54,160 nt of DNA from Pseudonocardia sp. N23 (GCF_002583555.1 NZ_BEGX01000047.1:1-54160), one strand, 5' to 3'; shown: positions 40,931 through 50,665, counted from the first letter of the stretch. Notes: a model not told the origin generated them from the letters alone. Translations and numbers: made by a program.

Positions 40931-41641
40931 TCAGGCCGCGTCGTGGAAGACGAGCCCGAGGGTGTGCCGGCTGCCCGACCGCACGGTGCTGACGCCGTGC
41001 TTCATCGGGCCGTTCGACCAGCCCCGGCTCGACGCGACGGGCCGGTCCCGCGTCGTGAAGACGAGCCCGTGCCCCTGCGGCAGCGTCGTCGACGATCCGC
41101 GCGACTGCGCCCGTGGCCGCTGCTCCACCAGAAGGAACTCACCGCCGGTGAAGTCGACGCCGGGCTCGTCGAGCATCACGACGACCTGCAGCGGGAACAG
41201 CATGTCGCCGAAGACGTCGCGGTGCAGGGCGTTCCAGTCGCCGGGGCCGTAGCGCAGCAGGATCTGCGCCGACCGGGCCTGGCCCGCCGCGTGGCACCGG
41301 GCCACCCACTCGTCGAGGTCGTCGGGCCACGGCGCGGGCCTGCCGAGCCGCTCGGCCCAGTCGCGTGCGATCGGCAGCAGCCGCGGGTAGAACGCCGCGC
41401 GCAGCTCCCGGACGACGTCGGGAAGATCGTGGGTGAAGTACCGGTACTCCCCCGACCCGAACCGGTGCCGCGCCATGTCCACGGTGGCGCGGAACCGGTC
41501 CGCGTCGTCGTAGAGCGCGGTGATCGCCCGGCAGGCCGCGGGCGTCAGCAGCGGCCCGGTCAGCGCGTGGCCGTGCTCGTCGAGCTCGCCCGCCAGCGCC
41601 GCCCAGTCCTGCGCCGCGACCCGCTCGGGTGCGGCGGTCAC
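40931..41641 (-). CDS. 2OG-Fe(II) oxygenase, DNA-repair associated
   Basis: A 236-residue double-stranded beta-helix oxygenase. The iron ligands H and D are in ALHRDVFGDM (about 145-150) and the distal His in GPMKHGVSTVRSG with the 2-oxoglutarate Arg nearby. It starts at GTG 41641 and overlaps the Ogt gene by four bases. Pairing with a methyltransferase suggests a role in alkylation damage (AlkB-like or prolyl-hydroxylase-like), but motif spacing is not that of classical AlkB, so the substrate is open. Confidence 0.88.
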   Translation of the reverse strand: MTAAPERVAAQDWAALAGELDEHGHALTGPLLTPAACRAITALYDDADRFRATVDMARHRFGSGEYRYFTHDLPDVVRELRAAFYPRLLPIARDWAERLGRPAPWPDDLDEWVARCHAAGQARSAQILLRYGPGDWNALHRDVFGDMLFPLQVVVMLDEPGVDFTGGEFLLVEQRPRAQSRGSSTTLPQGHGLVFTTRDRPVASSRGWSNGPMKHGVSTVRSGSRHTLGLVFHDAA

Positions 41642-42159
41642 AGCAGCGTCGGCTGCAGCACGCCCTCGAGCGAGAGCAGCGCGACCTTGCGTTCGACGCC
41701 CCCGGCGTACCCGCGCATCGACCCGTCGGCACCGATGACGCGGTGGCACGGACGCACGACCAGCAGCGGGTTCGCGCCGATCGCCACCCCGACGGCCTGG
41801 ACGCGCTCGCGCGGCAGGTCGAGGGCGGTGGCGACGGCGCCGTAGGTCGTCGACGTGCCGTAGGCGATCGTGTCGAGCTCCTGCCAGACGCGCCGCTGGA
41901 ACTCGGTCCCGGCCGGGGTGAACGGGATGTCGAACCTGGTGAGGCGGCCGGCGAAGTAGGCGTCGAGCTGCGCGACGACGTCGGCGAACGCCGCGGGCGC
42001 GCGCTCCTGGTCGAGGTGGACGGTGGGTGCGGACCGCTGCCCCGGCATCGACAGCGAGGTGAGCGTGAACCCGGCCGTGCCGATCTCGCCGACCAGCAGC
42101 AGCTCGCCCAGCGGGCTGCCGGTGGTCGTGAAGACGATCCCGGTGGGGGTGGTCGTCAT
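41638..42159 (-). CDS. ogt: Methylated-DNA-protein cysteine methyltransferase
   Basis: A 173-residue Ogt/MGMT. The methyl-accepting cysteine is in VRPCHRVIG (about residue 140), with the DNA-binding helix AYGTSTTYGAVATAL and the N-terminal RNaseH-like domain. It removes methyl groups from O6-methylguanine in a one-time reaction. Ribosome site GAGGG before ATG 42159. First gene of a two-gene unit with the 2OG oxygenase. Confidence 0.95.
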   Translation of the reverse strand: MTTTPTGIVFTTTGSPLGELLLVGEIGTAGFTLTSLSMPGQRSAPTVHLDQERAPAAFADVVAQLDAYFAGRLTRFDIPFTPAGTEFQRRVWQELDTIAYGTSTTYGAVATALDLPRERVQAVGVAIGANPLLVVRPCHRVIGADGSMRGYAGGVERKVALLSLEGVLQPTLL

Positions 42160-42371
42160 GGTGCCCTCTCTCGGTCGGAGTGATCTCCTCCGACGCCCAC
42201 GGTGCTCCCCGGTGAGGACGTTCGCTGGCGGGATTCGGACACGACGCGGAACCCGCCCCCGGCCGGCGTCGATCCTCGCCCGCGAGCTCACCCGCAGCGT
42301 CACTACGGGCAAGGGCCTGATCCCGCTGTGTGCAGACCATTCACTGCTGCACTGCACTGGCACCTACGTCG

Positions 42372-42400
42372 TCGACGCAATCCATTTCCGCGATTACCGT
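42372..42400 (+). promoter_or_regulatory. Putative promoter of the MFS gene
   Basis: TCGACG (42372-42377), 17 bases, TACCGT (42395-42400), then 36 bases to the ATG. The -10 is the same hexamer as at several other genes in the window. The -35 has one mismatch from TTGACG. Confidence 0.35.
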
Positions 42401-42436
42401 GCGCCCCGACGACAATGGATCGGCCGACAGGACGAG

Positions 42437-43756
42437 ATGCGCGCACTACTGCACCACCGGGTCTACCTGACGCTGTTCTGCGCGCAGCTCGTGGCACTCG
42501 TCGGCACCGGGCTGGCCACGGTGGCCCTGGGCCTGCTCGCGTACGACCTTGCCGGGGAGAGCGCCGGCGTCGTACTCGGAACGGCGTTGGCGGTCAAGAT
42601 GATCGCCTACGTCACCGTGTCGCCGGTCGTGGGCGCGTGGGCGGACCGCGTGCCGCGCCGGGTCGTCATGGTGAGCGCAGACGTCGTCCGCGCGCTCGTC
42701 GTCCTCGCGCTCCCGTTCGTCAGCCAGGTCTGGCAGGTCTACGCGCTGATCGCGGTCCTGCAGTCGGCGTCGGCGGCATTCACACCGACATTCCAGTCCG
42801 TACTCCCCGACATTCTTCCCGACGAGTCCGACTACACGCGCGCATTGTCGGCGTCGCAGTTCGCGTCGGCGGCGGAGACGATTCTGAGCCCGCTGCTGGC
42901 CGCCGCGGCGCTCACGGTGCTCACCTTCCACGACCTGTTCGTCGGCACCGCGATCGGCTTCGCCGCGTCGGCCCTGCTCGTCGTGACCACCGCGGTCCCG
43001 GCCGCCCGCCGCAGCAGCCGCGACCGTTTCCGCGACCGGCTCTCGTCGGGCGTGCGGGCGTTCGGCGCCGTCCCCGCGCTGCGCGCCGTGGTCGCGTTCG
43101 ATCTCGTCATCGCCGCCACCGGCGCGATCACGCTCGTGAGCACCGTCAACGTGGTTCGCGACCTGCTCGCCGGCACCGAGGCCGACGTCGCGCTGCTCCT
43201 CGCCGTGTCGGGTGCCGGCACCGCGACCGCCGCCGTCGCCACCCCACGGCTGCTGCGTGTCCTGCACGAACGCACCGTCATGCTCGTCGGCTCCGTGGTC
43301 GCGCTCGTCGCCGTCGGCGGCGCGGTCGTGCTCGCCGCCGGGGCGTCCTGGCCGCTGGCCTGCGCGGTGTGGGCCGGCATCGGGCTCGGCAACGGACTGA
43401 CGTTGATGCCGGTCGGCCGGGTGCTGCGCCGAGCGGGCCGTCTCGACGACCGGCCGGCCGTCTTCGCCGCGCACTTCTCGCTGTCACACGCCTGCTGGCT
43501 GGTCACCTACCCGTTGACCGGCCGGCTCGGCACCGCGGCCGGGTTCGTCGTGACCTGGTCGGTGCTGCTCGGGCTCGGGGTCGTCGCCGTCGTCCTCGCG
43601 GTGGTCTGGTGGCCGCGGCGGCTCACCCGGCCCGTCCTGCACACCCACGACGACACCGCCGAGGGGCACGTCGGCGCAGCCGACCGCACCGGGCACGGCT
43701 GGGTCCACAGCCACGAGGTCATGCCGGACGAGCACCACCATCCGGTCCCGGTCTGA
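42437..43756 (+). CDS. MFS transporter with histidine-rich C-terminal tail
   Basis: A 439-residue major facilitator with twelve predicted helices; GAWADRVPRRVVMVSADVVRAL is the conserved loop between helices 2 and 3. It is of the drug-export type similar to macrolide efflux proteins. After the last helix (VVAVVLAVVWWP) a 40-residue tail carries nine His (VLHTHDDT, GHGWVHSHEVM, DEHHHPVPV), a feature of a set of actinobacterial MFS proteins that suggests metal control or transport. The 3' end overlaps the convergent CoA-transferase gene by 38 bases. Confidence 0.9.
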   Translation: MRALLHHRVYLTLFCAQLVALVGTGLATVALGLLAYDLAGESAGVVLGTALAVKMIAYVTVSPVVGAWADRVPRRVVMVSADVVRALVVLALPFVSQVWQVYALIAVLQSASAAFTPTFQSVLPDILPDESDYTRALSASQFASAAETILSPLLAAAALTVLTFHDLFVGTAIGFAASALLVVTTAVPAARRSSRDRFRDRLSSGVRAFGAVPALRAVVAFDLVIAATGAITLVSTVNVVRDLLAGTEADVALLLAVSGAGTATAAVATPRLLRVLHERTVMLVGSVVALVAVGGAVVLAAGASWPLACAVWAGIGLGNGLTLMPVGRVLRRAGRLDDRPAVFAAHFSLSHACWLVTYPLTGRLGTAAGFVVTWSVLLGLGVVAVVLAVVWWPRRLTRPVLHTHDDTAEGHVGAADRTGHGWVHSHEVMPDEHHHPVPV

Positions 43757-44909
43757 GGGCTTCGACCTCGGCCCGGATCGCGGCGGTGTGCTCGCCCAGC
43801 GCCGGGACGCGGCCGTCGCGGCGCGGCCAGCCCTCCCCCATCGCGGGCGGGACCAGTGCGGGCAGCGGCCCGACCGGCGACCCGACCTCGCGCCACCGTC
43901 CGCGCTCCGCCAGCTGCGGGTGCGCGGCGAGGTCGCGCACGTCGTTGAGCCGGGCGTTGCCGATCCCGGCCTCGTCCGCGCGACGCTGGATGTCCTCGAT
44001 GTCGTGGCCCGAGCACCAGTCGCGCAGGATCTCGTCGAGCTCGCCGCGAACGCCGACCCGGTCGGAGTTGTGCGCGAACCGCGGATCGGCAGCCAGGTCG
44101 GGACGGCCCAGCAGGTCCTCGGTCAGCCGTCGCCACTCCCGGTCGTTCGTCGTGCCCAGCACCACGGTGGCACCGTCGCGCGTCGGGTAGGCGCCGTAGG
44201 GAGCGACGGTCGGCGACCCCAGCCCGACCGGCACCATCTCGCCGCCGTGCAGGACCGTGGTGATCGCGAAGCCCATCATCTCGGCGAGGACGTCGAGCAT
44301 CGCGACGCGCACGACCGTCCCCCGGCCGGTCCGGTCACGGTCGTAGAGCGCGGCGAGCACCGCCGAGTAGGCGTAGAGCGCGGTGCCGATGTCGGCGACC
44401 GGCACGCCGGGCTTCACCGGCTGCCCGGGGAGCCCGGTGATCGCGCACGCGCCGCCCTCCGACTGGATCAGCAGGTCGTAGGCCCTCTTGTGGTCGAGCG
44501 GGCCGCCGGTGCCGTAACCGGAGATGTCGACGACGATCAGCCGCGGAAAGCGTTCCACCAGGTCGTCGGGTCCGAGCCCGAGACGGCCCAGCGCGCCCGG
44601 CGCCAGGTTGCTGACCAGGACGTCGGCCCGCTCCAGCAGGCCCTCGAACACCTGGCGGTCGGCGTCGTCGCGCACGTCCAGCTCGGCGGACTCCTTGCCG
44701 TGGTTGAGCCACACGAAATGCGCCGCCATCCCGTGCACGACGCCGTCGTAGTGCCTGCTCGCGTCGCCGACACCCGGGTTCTCGACCTTGATCACCCTGG
44801 CCCCGAGATCGGCGAGATGCCGCGTGCACAGCGGTGCGGCGATGGCCTGCTCCAGCGCCACCACCGTGATGCCCGCCAGCGGCGCGGCCCTGGGCTCGTC
44901 CTGTTCCAC
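43719..44909 (-). CDS. CaiB/BaiF family CoA transferase
   Basis: A 396-residue class III CoA transferase: PLAGITVVALEQAIAAPLCTRHLADLGARVIKVENPGVGD, SGYGTGGPLDHKRAYDLLIQSEGG with the catalytic Asp, and GTVVRVAMLDVLAEMMGFA. It moves CoA between carboxylic acids; here more like the formyl- or succinyl-CoA-dependent transferases than the racemase at 19093. I favour GTG 44909 (11 bases after GGAGG); a GTG four codons upstream is possible. No link to neighbours beyond the tail overlap. Confidence 0.9.
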   Translation of the reverse strand: MEQDEPRAAPLAGITVVALEQAIAAPLCTRHLADLGARVIKVENPGVGDASRHYDGVVHGMAAHFVWLNHGKESAELDVRDDADRQVFEGLLERADVLVSNLAPGALGRLGLGPDDLVERFPRLIVVDISGYGTGGPLDHKRAYDLLIQSEGGACAITGLPGQPVKPGVPVADIGTALYAYSAVLAALYDRDRTGRGTVVRVAMLDVLAEMMGFAITTVLHGGEMVPVGLGSPTVAPYGAYPTRDGATVVLGTTNDREWRRLTEDLLGRPDLAADPRFAHNSDRVGVRGELDEILRDWCSGHDIEDIQRRADEAGIGNARLNDVRDLAAHPQLAERGRWREVGSPVGPLPALVPPAMGEGWPRRDGRVPALGEHTAAIRAEVEALRPGPDGGARPA

Positions 44910-45047
44910 GATCTCCCCCACCTCCGGGATGCGACGTCGTCGTCGACGGACCAAGCATGATCGAGGGTGCCGCACCGCGCAGGAACGACCTCCGGCACAG
45001 ATGATGGCGTCGGTCCCCGAGTCACGTTGCCGAAGACAGGAGTCCCG

Positions 45048-46385
45048 TTGAGCGACAGGCTGATGCATCTCGTGGGTTTCTCGCTGTGGTCGCCGTCGGC
45101 GCACATGGTGGGCTCGTGGCGGCACCCGGAGAGCCACGGGCCCGGGATGGACTGGGCGAGCCCCGAGCTGTGGCAGCGCATCGCGCAGGACTGCGAGCGC
45201 GGCAAGATGGACGGCTTCTTCTTCGCCGTCGGCCTGGCGCCCTACGGCGTCTACCAGGACAGCATCGCCCCCACCCTGCGTGACGGCATCCAGTTCCCCT
45301 CACCCGACGCGATGCTCCTGCTCCCGATGATGGCTGCGGCCACCGAGCGCCTCGGGCTCGTCTCGACCCTGTCGACGACCTACAACCACCCGTACGCCGC
45401 CGTCCGCCAGTTCTCGACGCTCGACCACCTGACGAAGGGCCGCGTCGGCTGGAACGTCGTCACCTCGTTCCAGCCCCGCGAGGCCGAGGCACACGGGATG
45501 GACCCCATCCCGCACGCCGAGCGGTACGAGCGCGCCGCCGAGTACATGGAGATCTGCCACGAGTTCTGGGACAGCTGGGACGCCGACGCCGTCGTCGAGG
45601 ACCGGGAGAACGGGGTGTGGGCCGACCCCGACAAGGTCCGCGACATCGACTACTCGGGCACGTACTACCGCGCCAAGGGAACCGGGCCGATGAGCCCGTC
45701 ACCGCAGGGCAAGCCGGTGATCTTCCAGGCCGGCGGCTCCGAGAACGGCCGTGACTTCTGCGCCCGCTGGTCCGACGCCGCCCTGTCGTTCCAGATGAAC
45801 GTCGTCCAGATGAAGGCCTTCGTCGACGACATGAACGCCCGCGCGGAGAAGTTCGGACGTACCGCCGACCAGCTGAAAAGCTTCTTCGGGGTGCAGCCGA
45901 TCATCGGGCTCAGCGAGGCCGAGGCCCGGGAGAAGCAGGACTACCTCAACGGCCTCGTCCCGCCGGACGGCTCGCTCGCCCTGCTGTCGGGGCACACCGC
46001 GTTCGACTTCTCCACCCTCGACCTCGACGCGCCCGCCGAGGAGATCCCCGACATGCCGGGCATCCGCGGGATCTGGGGCGCCGTCACCAGCCTCGCCGAC
46101 CACGGCCTCGACGCCATGACGATCCGCGAGGGAGCCCGCGCGTACGGGCAGAGCGTGCTGATGCCGCAGCTGGTCGGCACCCCGCAGCAGGTCGCAGACG
46201 AGCTCATCTCCCTCTGGGAGGAGAGCGACGGCGACGGCTTCCTCGTCACCTGCCCCGTGCGGCCCGGCGGGTACGCGGAGTTCAGCGACCTCGTCGTCCC
46301 GATCCTGCAGAAGGCCAAGGTCTACCGGCACGACTACGAGGGCAGCACCTTCCGCGAGCACCTCGCCCAGACCACGCTCAGCTGA
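45048..46385 (+). CDS. FMN-dependent monooxygenase (NtaA/SnaA/DszA type)
   Basis: A 445-residue bacterial luciferase-like monooxygenase. Typical blocks are HLVGFSLWSPSAHMVGSWRHP, LSTTYNHPYAAVRQFSTLDHLTKGRVGWNVVTS, ERYERAAEYMEICHEFWDSW and GKPVIFQAGGSENGRDF. NtaA/DszA enzymes use FMNH2 from a separate reductase to oxidise or cleave C-N or C-S bonds; no reductase is near. Start at TTG 45048, five bases after AGGAG; ATG 45063 is second choice. The 138 bases upstream are shared with the divergent CoA transferase, so the two could be functionally linked. Confidence 0.92.
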   Translation: MSDRLMHLVGFSLWSPSAHMVGSWRHPESHGPGMDWASPELWQRIAQDCERGKMDGFFFAVGLAPYGVYQDSIAPTLRDGIQFPSPDAMLLLPMMAAATERLGLVSTLSTTYNHPYAAVRQFSTLDHLTKGRVGWNVVTSFQPREAEAHGMDPIPHAERYERAAEYMEICHEFWDSWDADAVVEDRENGVWADPDKVRDIDYSGTYYRAKGTGPMSPSPQGKPVIFQAGGSENGRDFCARWSDAALSFQMNVVQMKAFVDDMNARAEKFGRTADQLKSFFGVQPIIGLSEAEAREKQDYLNGLVPPDGSLALLSGHTAFDFSTLDLDAPAEEIPDMPGIRGIWGAVTSLADHGLDAMTIREGARAYGQSVLMPQLVGTPQQVADELISLWEESDGDGFLVTCPVRPGGYAEFSDLVVPILQKAKVYRHDYEGSTFREHLAQTTLS

Positions 46386-46407
46386 ACCGCGGCTCAGCCC
46401 GACGACG

Positions 46408-46426
46408 CCGGGGCCCGTGTCCCCGG
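46408..46426. terminator. Small hairpin between convergent genes
   Basis: CCGGGG (46408-46413) and CCCCGG (46421-46426) pair around a seven-base loop between the stops at 46385 and 46435. Confidence 0.4.
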
Positions 46427-46434
46427 GGAAAGCC

Positions 46435-47316
46435 CTAAGTGCGCGCCGCGTAGCTCAACCGGCCGCGCGTCGCCACGATCACGATGACCGCGACCAGCCC
46501 GAACCCGATCAGTTCGGGGAGCAGCACGTAGTCGTTCAGCAGCGGCGCCGGGAACAGCGGCGCAACGACCTTGTCCGCGAAGGTGTTGAACGACGCGTGC
46601 ATCAGCATCGTGAGCAGCAGGCTGCCGCCGACGTTGTTGAACACCCAGGCCATGACGATGGTCAGCAGCGTGATCATCACGAGGAACATGATCATGTTGG
46701 CCGCGGTCAGCGGTGTCCACACCCCGGACCAGAACAACGGGAAGTGCCACAGCGCCCACAGCACACCGAGGACCGTGGCCCCGGCCAGCGGCCCGAACCG
46801 CGCCTGCAGGCGGGGCAGCGCGAAGCCGCGCCAGCCCGGCTCCTCACCCAGCGGGCCGCCGAGGAGGAAGGTCGTGAGGAACGCCAGCGGGTAGCCGGCC
46901 ACCAGCGCCGACGTCACCGGCTGGACCGACCCGACGGCCCCGGGGACGACGATCGCCCCGACGACCTCGCTCACCGGGATCACCAGCAGGACGAACAGGT
47001 ACCACCGGAACGGCACGCGCCACTGCACGTACCGGCGCAGCAGCCGCTTCGGGCCCTCCGGACCCTCGGTCACCCGGACCATGACGAACGCCGCCACGGT
47101 CGGCCCCGTGAACGTCGCCCCCGCGATCAGCAGGAGCACCACCAGCGGTGGGAGTGTGTAGGGCAACAGCCCCGTCCCCGTGCGGGAAAGGATCACCGGC
47201 AGCTCGACCACCCACGCACCCGCGGCGGCGATCACGAAGAACCACACCAGCGGGTGCCGGGCCAGCACACCCACGCGCGCCTCGCCGGATCGTGCGCCGA
47301 CGTCCGATGTCGTCAT
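46435..47316 (-). CDS. CPBP family intramembrane metalloprotease
   Basis: A 293-residue membrane protein with about eight helices and the three CPBP (Abi) motifs: GEEPGWRGF (EExxxR), LWHFPLF (FxxxH type) and MHASFNTF (HxxxN), which together form the metal site. These proteases cut membrane anchors or have bacteriocin-immunity roles; the target is unknown. Start at ATG 47316 after GGAAAGAG; an in-frame start nine codons earlier exists. Transcribed alone. Confidence 0.9.
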   Translation of the reverse strand: MTTSDVGARSGEARVGVLARHPLVWFFVIAAAGAWVVELPVILSRTGTGLLPYTLPPLVVLLLIAGATFTGPTVAAFVMVRVTEGPEGPKRLLRRYVQWRVPFRWYLFVLLVIPVSEVVGAIVVPGAVGSVQPVTSALVAGYPLAFLTTFLLGGPLGEEPGWRGFALPRLQARFGPLAGATVLGVLWALWHFPLFWSGVWTPLTAANMIMFLVMITLLTIVMAWVFNNVGGSLLLTMLMHASFNTFADKVVAPLFPAPLLNDYVLLPELIGFGLVAVIVIVATRGRLSYAART

Positions 47317-47608
47317 GTCGGGCTCTTTCCGCCGCACCGTCACCTCAGGTCATCGACGTCGAGGGGCGCCGGAAGCAGCAGACTAGACTCGGGCGGTCGA
47401 CGACGACCGTCATTCACTCGATCGTGTGGCAGGCCGGCGGCGGTCAGGCGGCAGGCGGCAACCACCTCGACACGCCGGCAGCACGCTGCCCGCACAGCCG
47501 CGACCGCAACGGCGATCGATGTAGCACAGTGGCCGCCGACCACAATGGCTCTGGCGCCCGCGACCCGTCGCTGAAAGTCTGATCTCCCGTCGAGCGAGGG
47601 GGAGCCAG

Positions 47609-49429
47609 ATGGTCGAGGCGGCGATCGCCGAACACGGTCTGATCGGGGACCTGCACACGGCCGCCCTGGTCAGCACCGACGGCTCCGTCGACTGGTTCTG
47701 CTGCCCGCGGTTCGACTCCCCCACTGTGTTCGGCGCGTTGCTCGACGACGAGAAGGGCGGGCACTTCCGGATCCGGCCCGCCGTCGACGGTTACGACGCC
47801 AAGCAGATGTACCACCCCGACACGGCCGTCCTGATCACACGGTTCATCACCGGGGCCGGCGTCGGCGAGGTCGTCGACTTCATGCCGCCCGCGGGGCCGG
47901 AGGTGACCGGCCGGCACCGGATCGTCCGGATGATCCGCTGCGTACGCGGCGCGATGTCGTTCGACGTCGGGATCGCACCGCGGTTCGACTACGGACGGGC
48001 CCGGCACGCACTGCACCTCACCGACCACGGCGCCGCCTTCGCCACCGACGACCTCACCCTGACCCTGCACAGCGTCCGCGAACCGGGCGATCCGCCGCTC
48101 GCCCACGTCGCGGTCGACGACGGCGACCTGCGTGTGCGCGTCGACCTCACGGCCGGTGACCTGCGCGGGTTCGTCCTCGAGGCCGGCGCGGACGGGCCAC
48201 CGCGCACCCTCCGCGTCGCCGACCTGGGGGAGCTGTTCGACGACACCGTCGGCTTCTGGCGGATGTGGCTCGGGCGATCCACGTACAAGGGCCGCTGGCG
48301 GGAGATGCTGGGCCGCTCCGCGATCACCCTCAAGCTGATGACGTACCGGCCGACGGGTGCGCTCGTCGCCGCCCCGACCGCGGCACTGCCCGAGCAGATC
48401 GGCGGCGAACGCAACTGGGACTACCGATACACATGGGTGCGCGACGCGTCGTTCAGCGTGTACGCCCTGCTCAAGATGGGATTCACCGGCGAGGCGGCGC
48501 AGTTCGTCGGCTGGTTGCGCGACCGCGTCGCCGAGGCCGGCGACGCGGGCTCACCGCTCAAGATCATGTACCGCGTCGACGGTACGTCCGACCTCGTCGA
48601 GGAGGAGCTGCCGCACTGGTCGGGCCATCGCGGCTCCCGTCCGGTCCGGATCGGCAACGGCGCCGCCGACCAGCTCCAGCTCGACATCTACGGCGAGGCG
48701 CTCGACAGCATCTCCTTCGCAGACCGGCACGGCATCGCCTACGGGCACCGCGGCTGGACGCAGATCGGCGGGATGCTCGACTGGCTGGCCCGCAACTGGG
48801 ACCAGCCCGAGGAGGGCATCTGGGAGACCCGCGGCGGGCGCAAGGACTTCACCTACGGCCGGCTCATGAGCTGGGTGGCGTTCGACCGCGGCATCCGGAT
48901 GGCCGGTGAACGCGGCCGCCCCGCCGACGTCGCCGGTTGGACCGCCGCCCGTGACGCGATCTACGACCAGATCATGACGCGCGGCTTCGACGAGGGCCGG
49001 CAGGCGTTCGTCCAGCACTACGACGACACGGTGCTCGACTCGTCGCTCCTGCGGATGGCGACCGTCGGATTCGTCGTTCCCACCGACCCGATGTGGCACT
49101 CCACCCTCGCCGCGATGGAGGACGGGCTCGTCACCGACAGCCTCGTCTACCGCTACGACCCGGCCGCCTCCCCCGACGGCCTGCGCGGCTCCGAGGGCAC
49201 GTTCTCGTTGTGCTCCTTCATGTACGTCGACGCGCTGGCCCGCGCCGGACGGCTGGACGACTCGCGGCTGGCGCTCGAGAAGATGCTGACCTACGCCAAC
49301 CACGTCGGGCTGTTCTCCGAGGAGATCGCCCTGACCGGCGAGCAGATCGGCAACTTCCCACAGGCCTTCACCCACCTCGCACTCATCGACGCGGCGATCA
49401 CTCTGGACAGCGCGCTCGACGACGTCTGA
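47609..49429 (+). CDS. Glycoside hydrolase family 15 protein (trehalase/glucoamylase)
   Basis: A 606-residue GH15 protein. The N-terminal beta domain (HGLIGDLHTAALVSTDGSVDWFCCPRFDSPTVFGALLD) and the (alpha/alpha)6 domain with LPEQIGGERNWDYRYTWVRDASF and the general-acid region QPEEGIWETRGG, then GTFSLCSFMYVDAL near the end, fit the mycobacterial-type GH15 trehalase, which splits trehalose to glucose; glucoamylase activity is the alternative. No signal peptide, so it is cytoplasmic. The ATG follows GAGGGGGAG. Nothing gene-like is in the 290 bases before it. Confidence 0.9.
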   Translation: MVEAAIAEHGLIGDLHTAALVSTDGSVDWFCCPRFDSPTVFGALLDDEKGGHFRIRPAVDGYDAKQMYHPDTAVLITRFITGAGVGEVVDFMPPAGPEVTGRHRIVRMIRCVRGAMSFDVGIAPRFDYGRARHALHLTDHGAAFATDDLTLTLHSVREPGDPPLAHVAVDDGDLRVRVDLTAGDLRGFVLEAGADGPPRTLRVADLGELFDDTVGFWRMWLGRSTYKGRWREMLGRSAITLKLMTYRPTGALVAAPTAALPEQIGGERNWDYRYTWVRDASFSVYALLKMGFTGEAAQFVGWLRDRVAEAGDAGSPLKIMYRVDGTSDLVEEELPHWSGHRGSRPVRIGNGAADQLQLDIYGEALDSISFADRHGIAYGHRGWTQIGGMLDWLARNWDQPEEGIWETRGGRKDFTYGRLMSWVAFDRGIRMAGERGRPADVAGWTAARDAIYDQIMTRGFDEGRQAFVQHYDDTVLDSSLLRMATVGFVVPTDPMWHSTLAAMEDGLVTDSLVYRYDPAASPDGLRGSEGTFSLCSFMYVDALARAGRLDDSRLALEKMLTYANHVGLFSEEIALTGEQIGNFPQAFTHLALIDAAITLDSALDDV

Positions 49430-49768
49430 GCAGAGGTCTCGACGACGGGAGAACATGACCCGGATCACGGCAATGCGGCCTGACCACTGCAGCGAGCACG
49501 ACGTCGACCAGGACGCCCGGGGCGGCGACCAGGACCCCTGATCGGAGTCGCTCGCTGAACGTGCCCCGGCAGCCGGTCATCCTGCCGAGGAGCAGGACGG
49601 GCGCGTCCCGGACCATCGCCCGCCGGTCAGCCGGACAGCACGTCACCGCGCTGTCTGCGCTCGAAGAAGTCGGACGACTGTTGCCACCGCACGCCCGGTC
49701 GGACCAGGCTGACCCTCGAATGTCGGCGCGACCGCGCACACGGGACGACACCGCTCGGGACGGCAACG
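49430..49768. other. Gene-free stretch before ppk2
   Basis: About 340 bases between the GH15 gene and the PPK2 gene. Frames on both strands lack ribosome sites and protein-like composition. I see no clear promoter or hairpin, though it must hold the promoter of the PPK2 gene unless that is read through from GH15. Confidence 0.5.
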
Positions 49769-50665
49769 ATGATCCACGGCAACTTCCGCGAGTACCTGGA
49801 CCACCTGCTCCGCAACGGCTACAGCGTGCGTCACGACGCCCACGGCTCCGACCCCGACCTGATCGACCCGGGCGGCGACCCGGTGGAGACCTGGCTCGAG
49901 GACTACCCCTACACCGAGCGGCTCGACCGTGACGTCTACGAGGCCGAGAAGTACCAGCTCCAGGTGGAGCTGCTGAAGTTCCAGTACTGGACCCAGGACA
50001 CCGGCGCCAAGCACGTCATCCTCTTCGAGGGCCGCGACGCCGCCGGCAAGGGCGGCACGATCAAACGGTTCGTCGAGCACCTCAACCCCCGGGCCGCCCG
50101 CGTCGTCGCGCTCACCAAGCCCACCGAGACCGAGCGCGGTCAGTGGTACTTCCACCGCTACGTCACGCAGCTCCCCACGGCCGGCGAGATCGTGCTGTTC
50201 GACCGGTCCTGGTACAACCGCGCCGGCGTCGAACGGGTCATGGGCTTCTGCACCGACGACGAGTACGACGTCTTCCTGCGCCAGGCCCCGCAGTTCGAGC
50301 AGATGCTGATCGAGAGCGGCTTCTCCGTCACCAAGCTGTGGTTCTCAGTCACCCGCGCCGAGCAGCGGACCCGCTTCGCGATCCGCCAGATCGACCCCGT
50401 CCGCCGCTGGAAACTGTCCCCCATGGACATCGAGTCCTTGGACCGCTGGGACGCCTACACCGCGGCCAAGGAGGCGATGATCGAGCACACCGACACCGAT
50501 CAGGCTCCCTGGACGTCGATCAAGAGCAACGACAAGAAGCGCGGACGGCTCGCCGCGATGCGCTTCTTCCTCAGCCAGTTCGACTACCTCGGCAAGGACC
50601 CGGCGCTCGTGTACCCGCCCGACCCGCTGCTCGTGCAGCGCGGCCGCGACGCGATCAAGGACTGA
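49769..50665 (+). CDS. ppk2: Polyphosphate kinase 2
   Basis: A 298-residue PPK2, class I type. Walker A EGRDAAGKGG at 87-96, the lid motif and Walker B ELVLFDRSWYNR-type (here EIVLFDRSWYNRAG, about 146-158), then WYFHRYVTQLPTAGE and the ending KRGRLAAMRFFLSQFDY. It phosphorylates nucleoside di- or monophosphates with polyphosphate, or the reverse. The ribosome site is weak. Next to a trehalose hydrolase it would fit energy and stress reserves. Confidence 0.95.
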   Translation: MIHGNFREYLDHLLRNGYSVRHDAHGSDPDLIDPGGDPVETWLEDYPYTERLDRDVYEAEKYQLQVELLKFQYWTQDTGAKHVILFEGRDAAGKGGTIKRFVEHLNPRAARVVALTKPTETERGQWYFHRYVTQLPTAGEIVLFDRSWYNRAGVERVMGFCTDDEYDVFLRQAPQFEQMLIESGFSVTKLWFSVTRAEQRTRFAIRQIDPVRRWKLSPMDIESLDRWDAYTAAKEAMIEHTDTDQAPWTSIKSNDKKRGRLAAMRFFLSQFDYLGKDPALVYPPDPLLVQRGRDAIKD

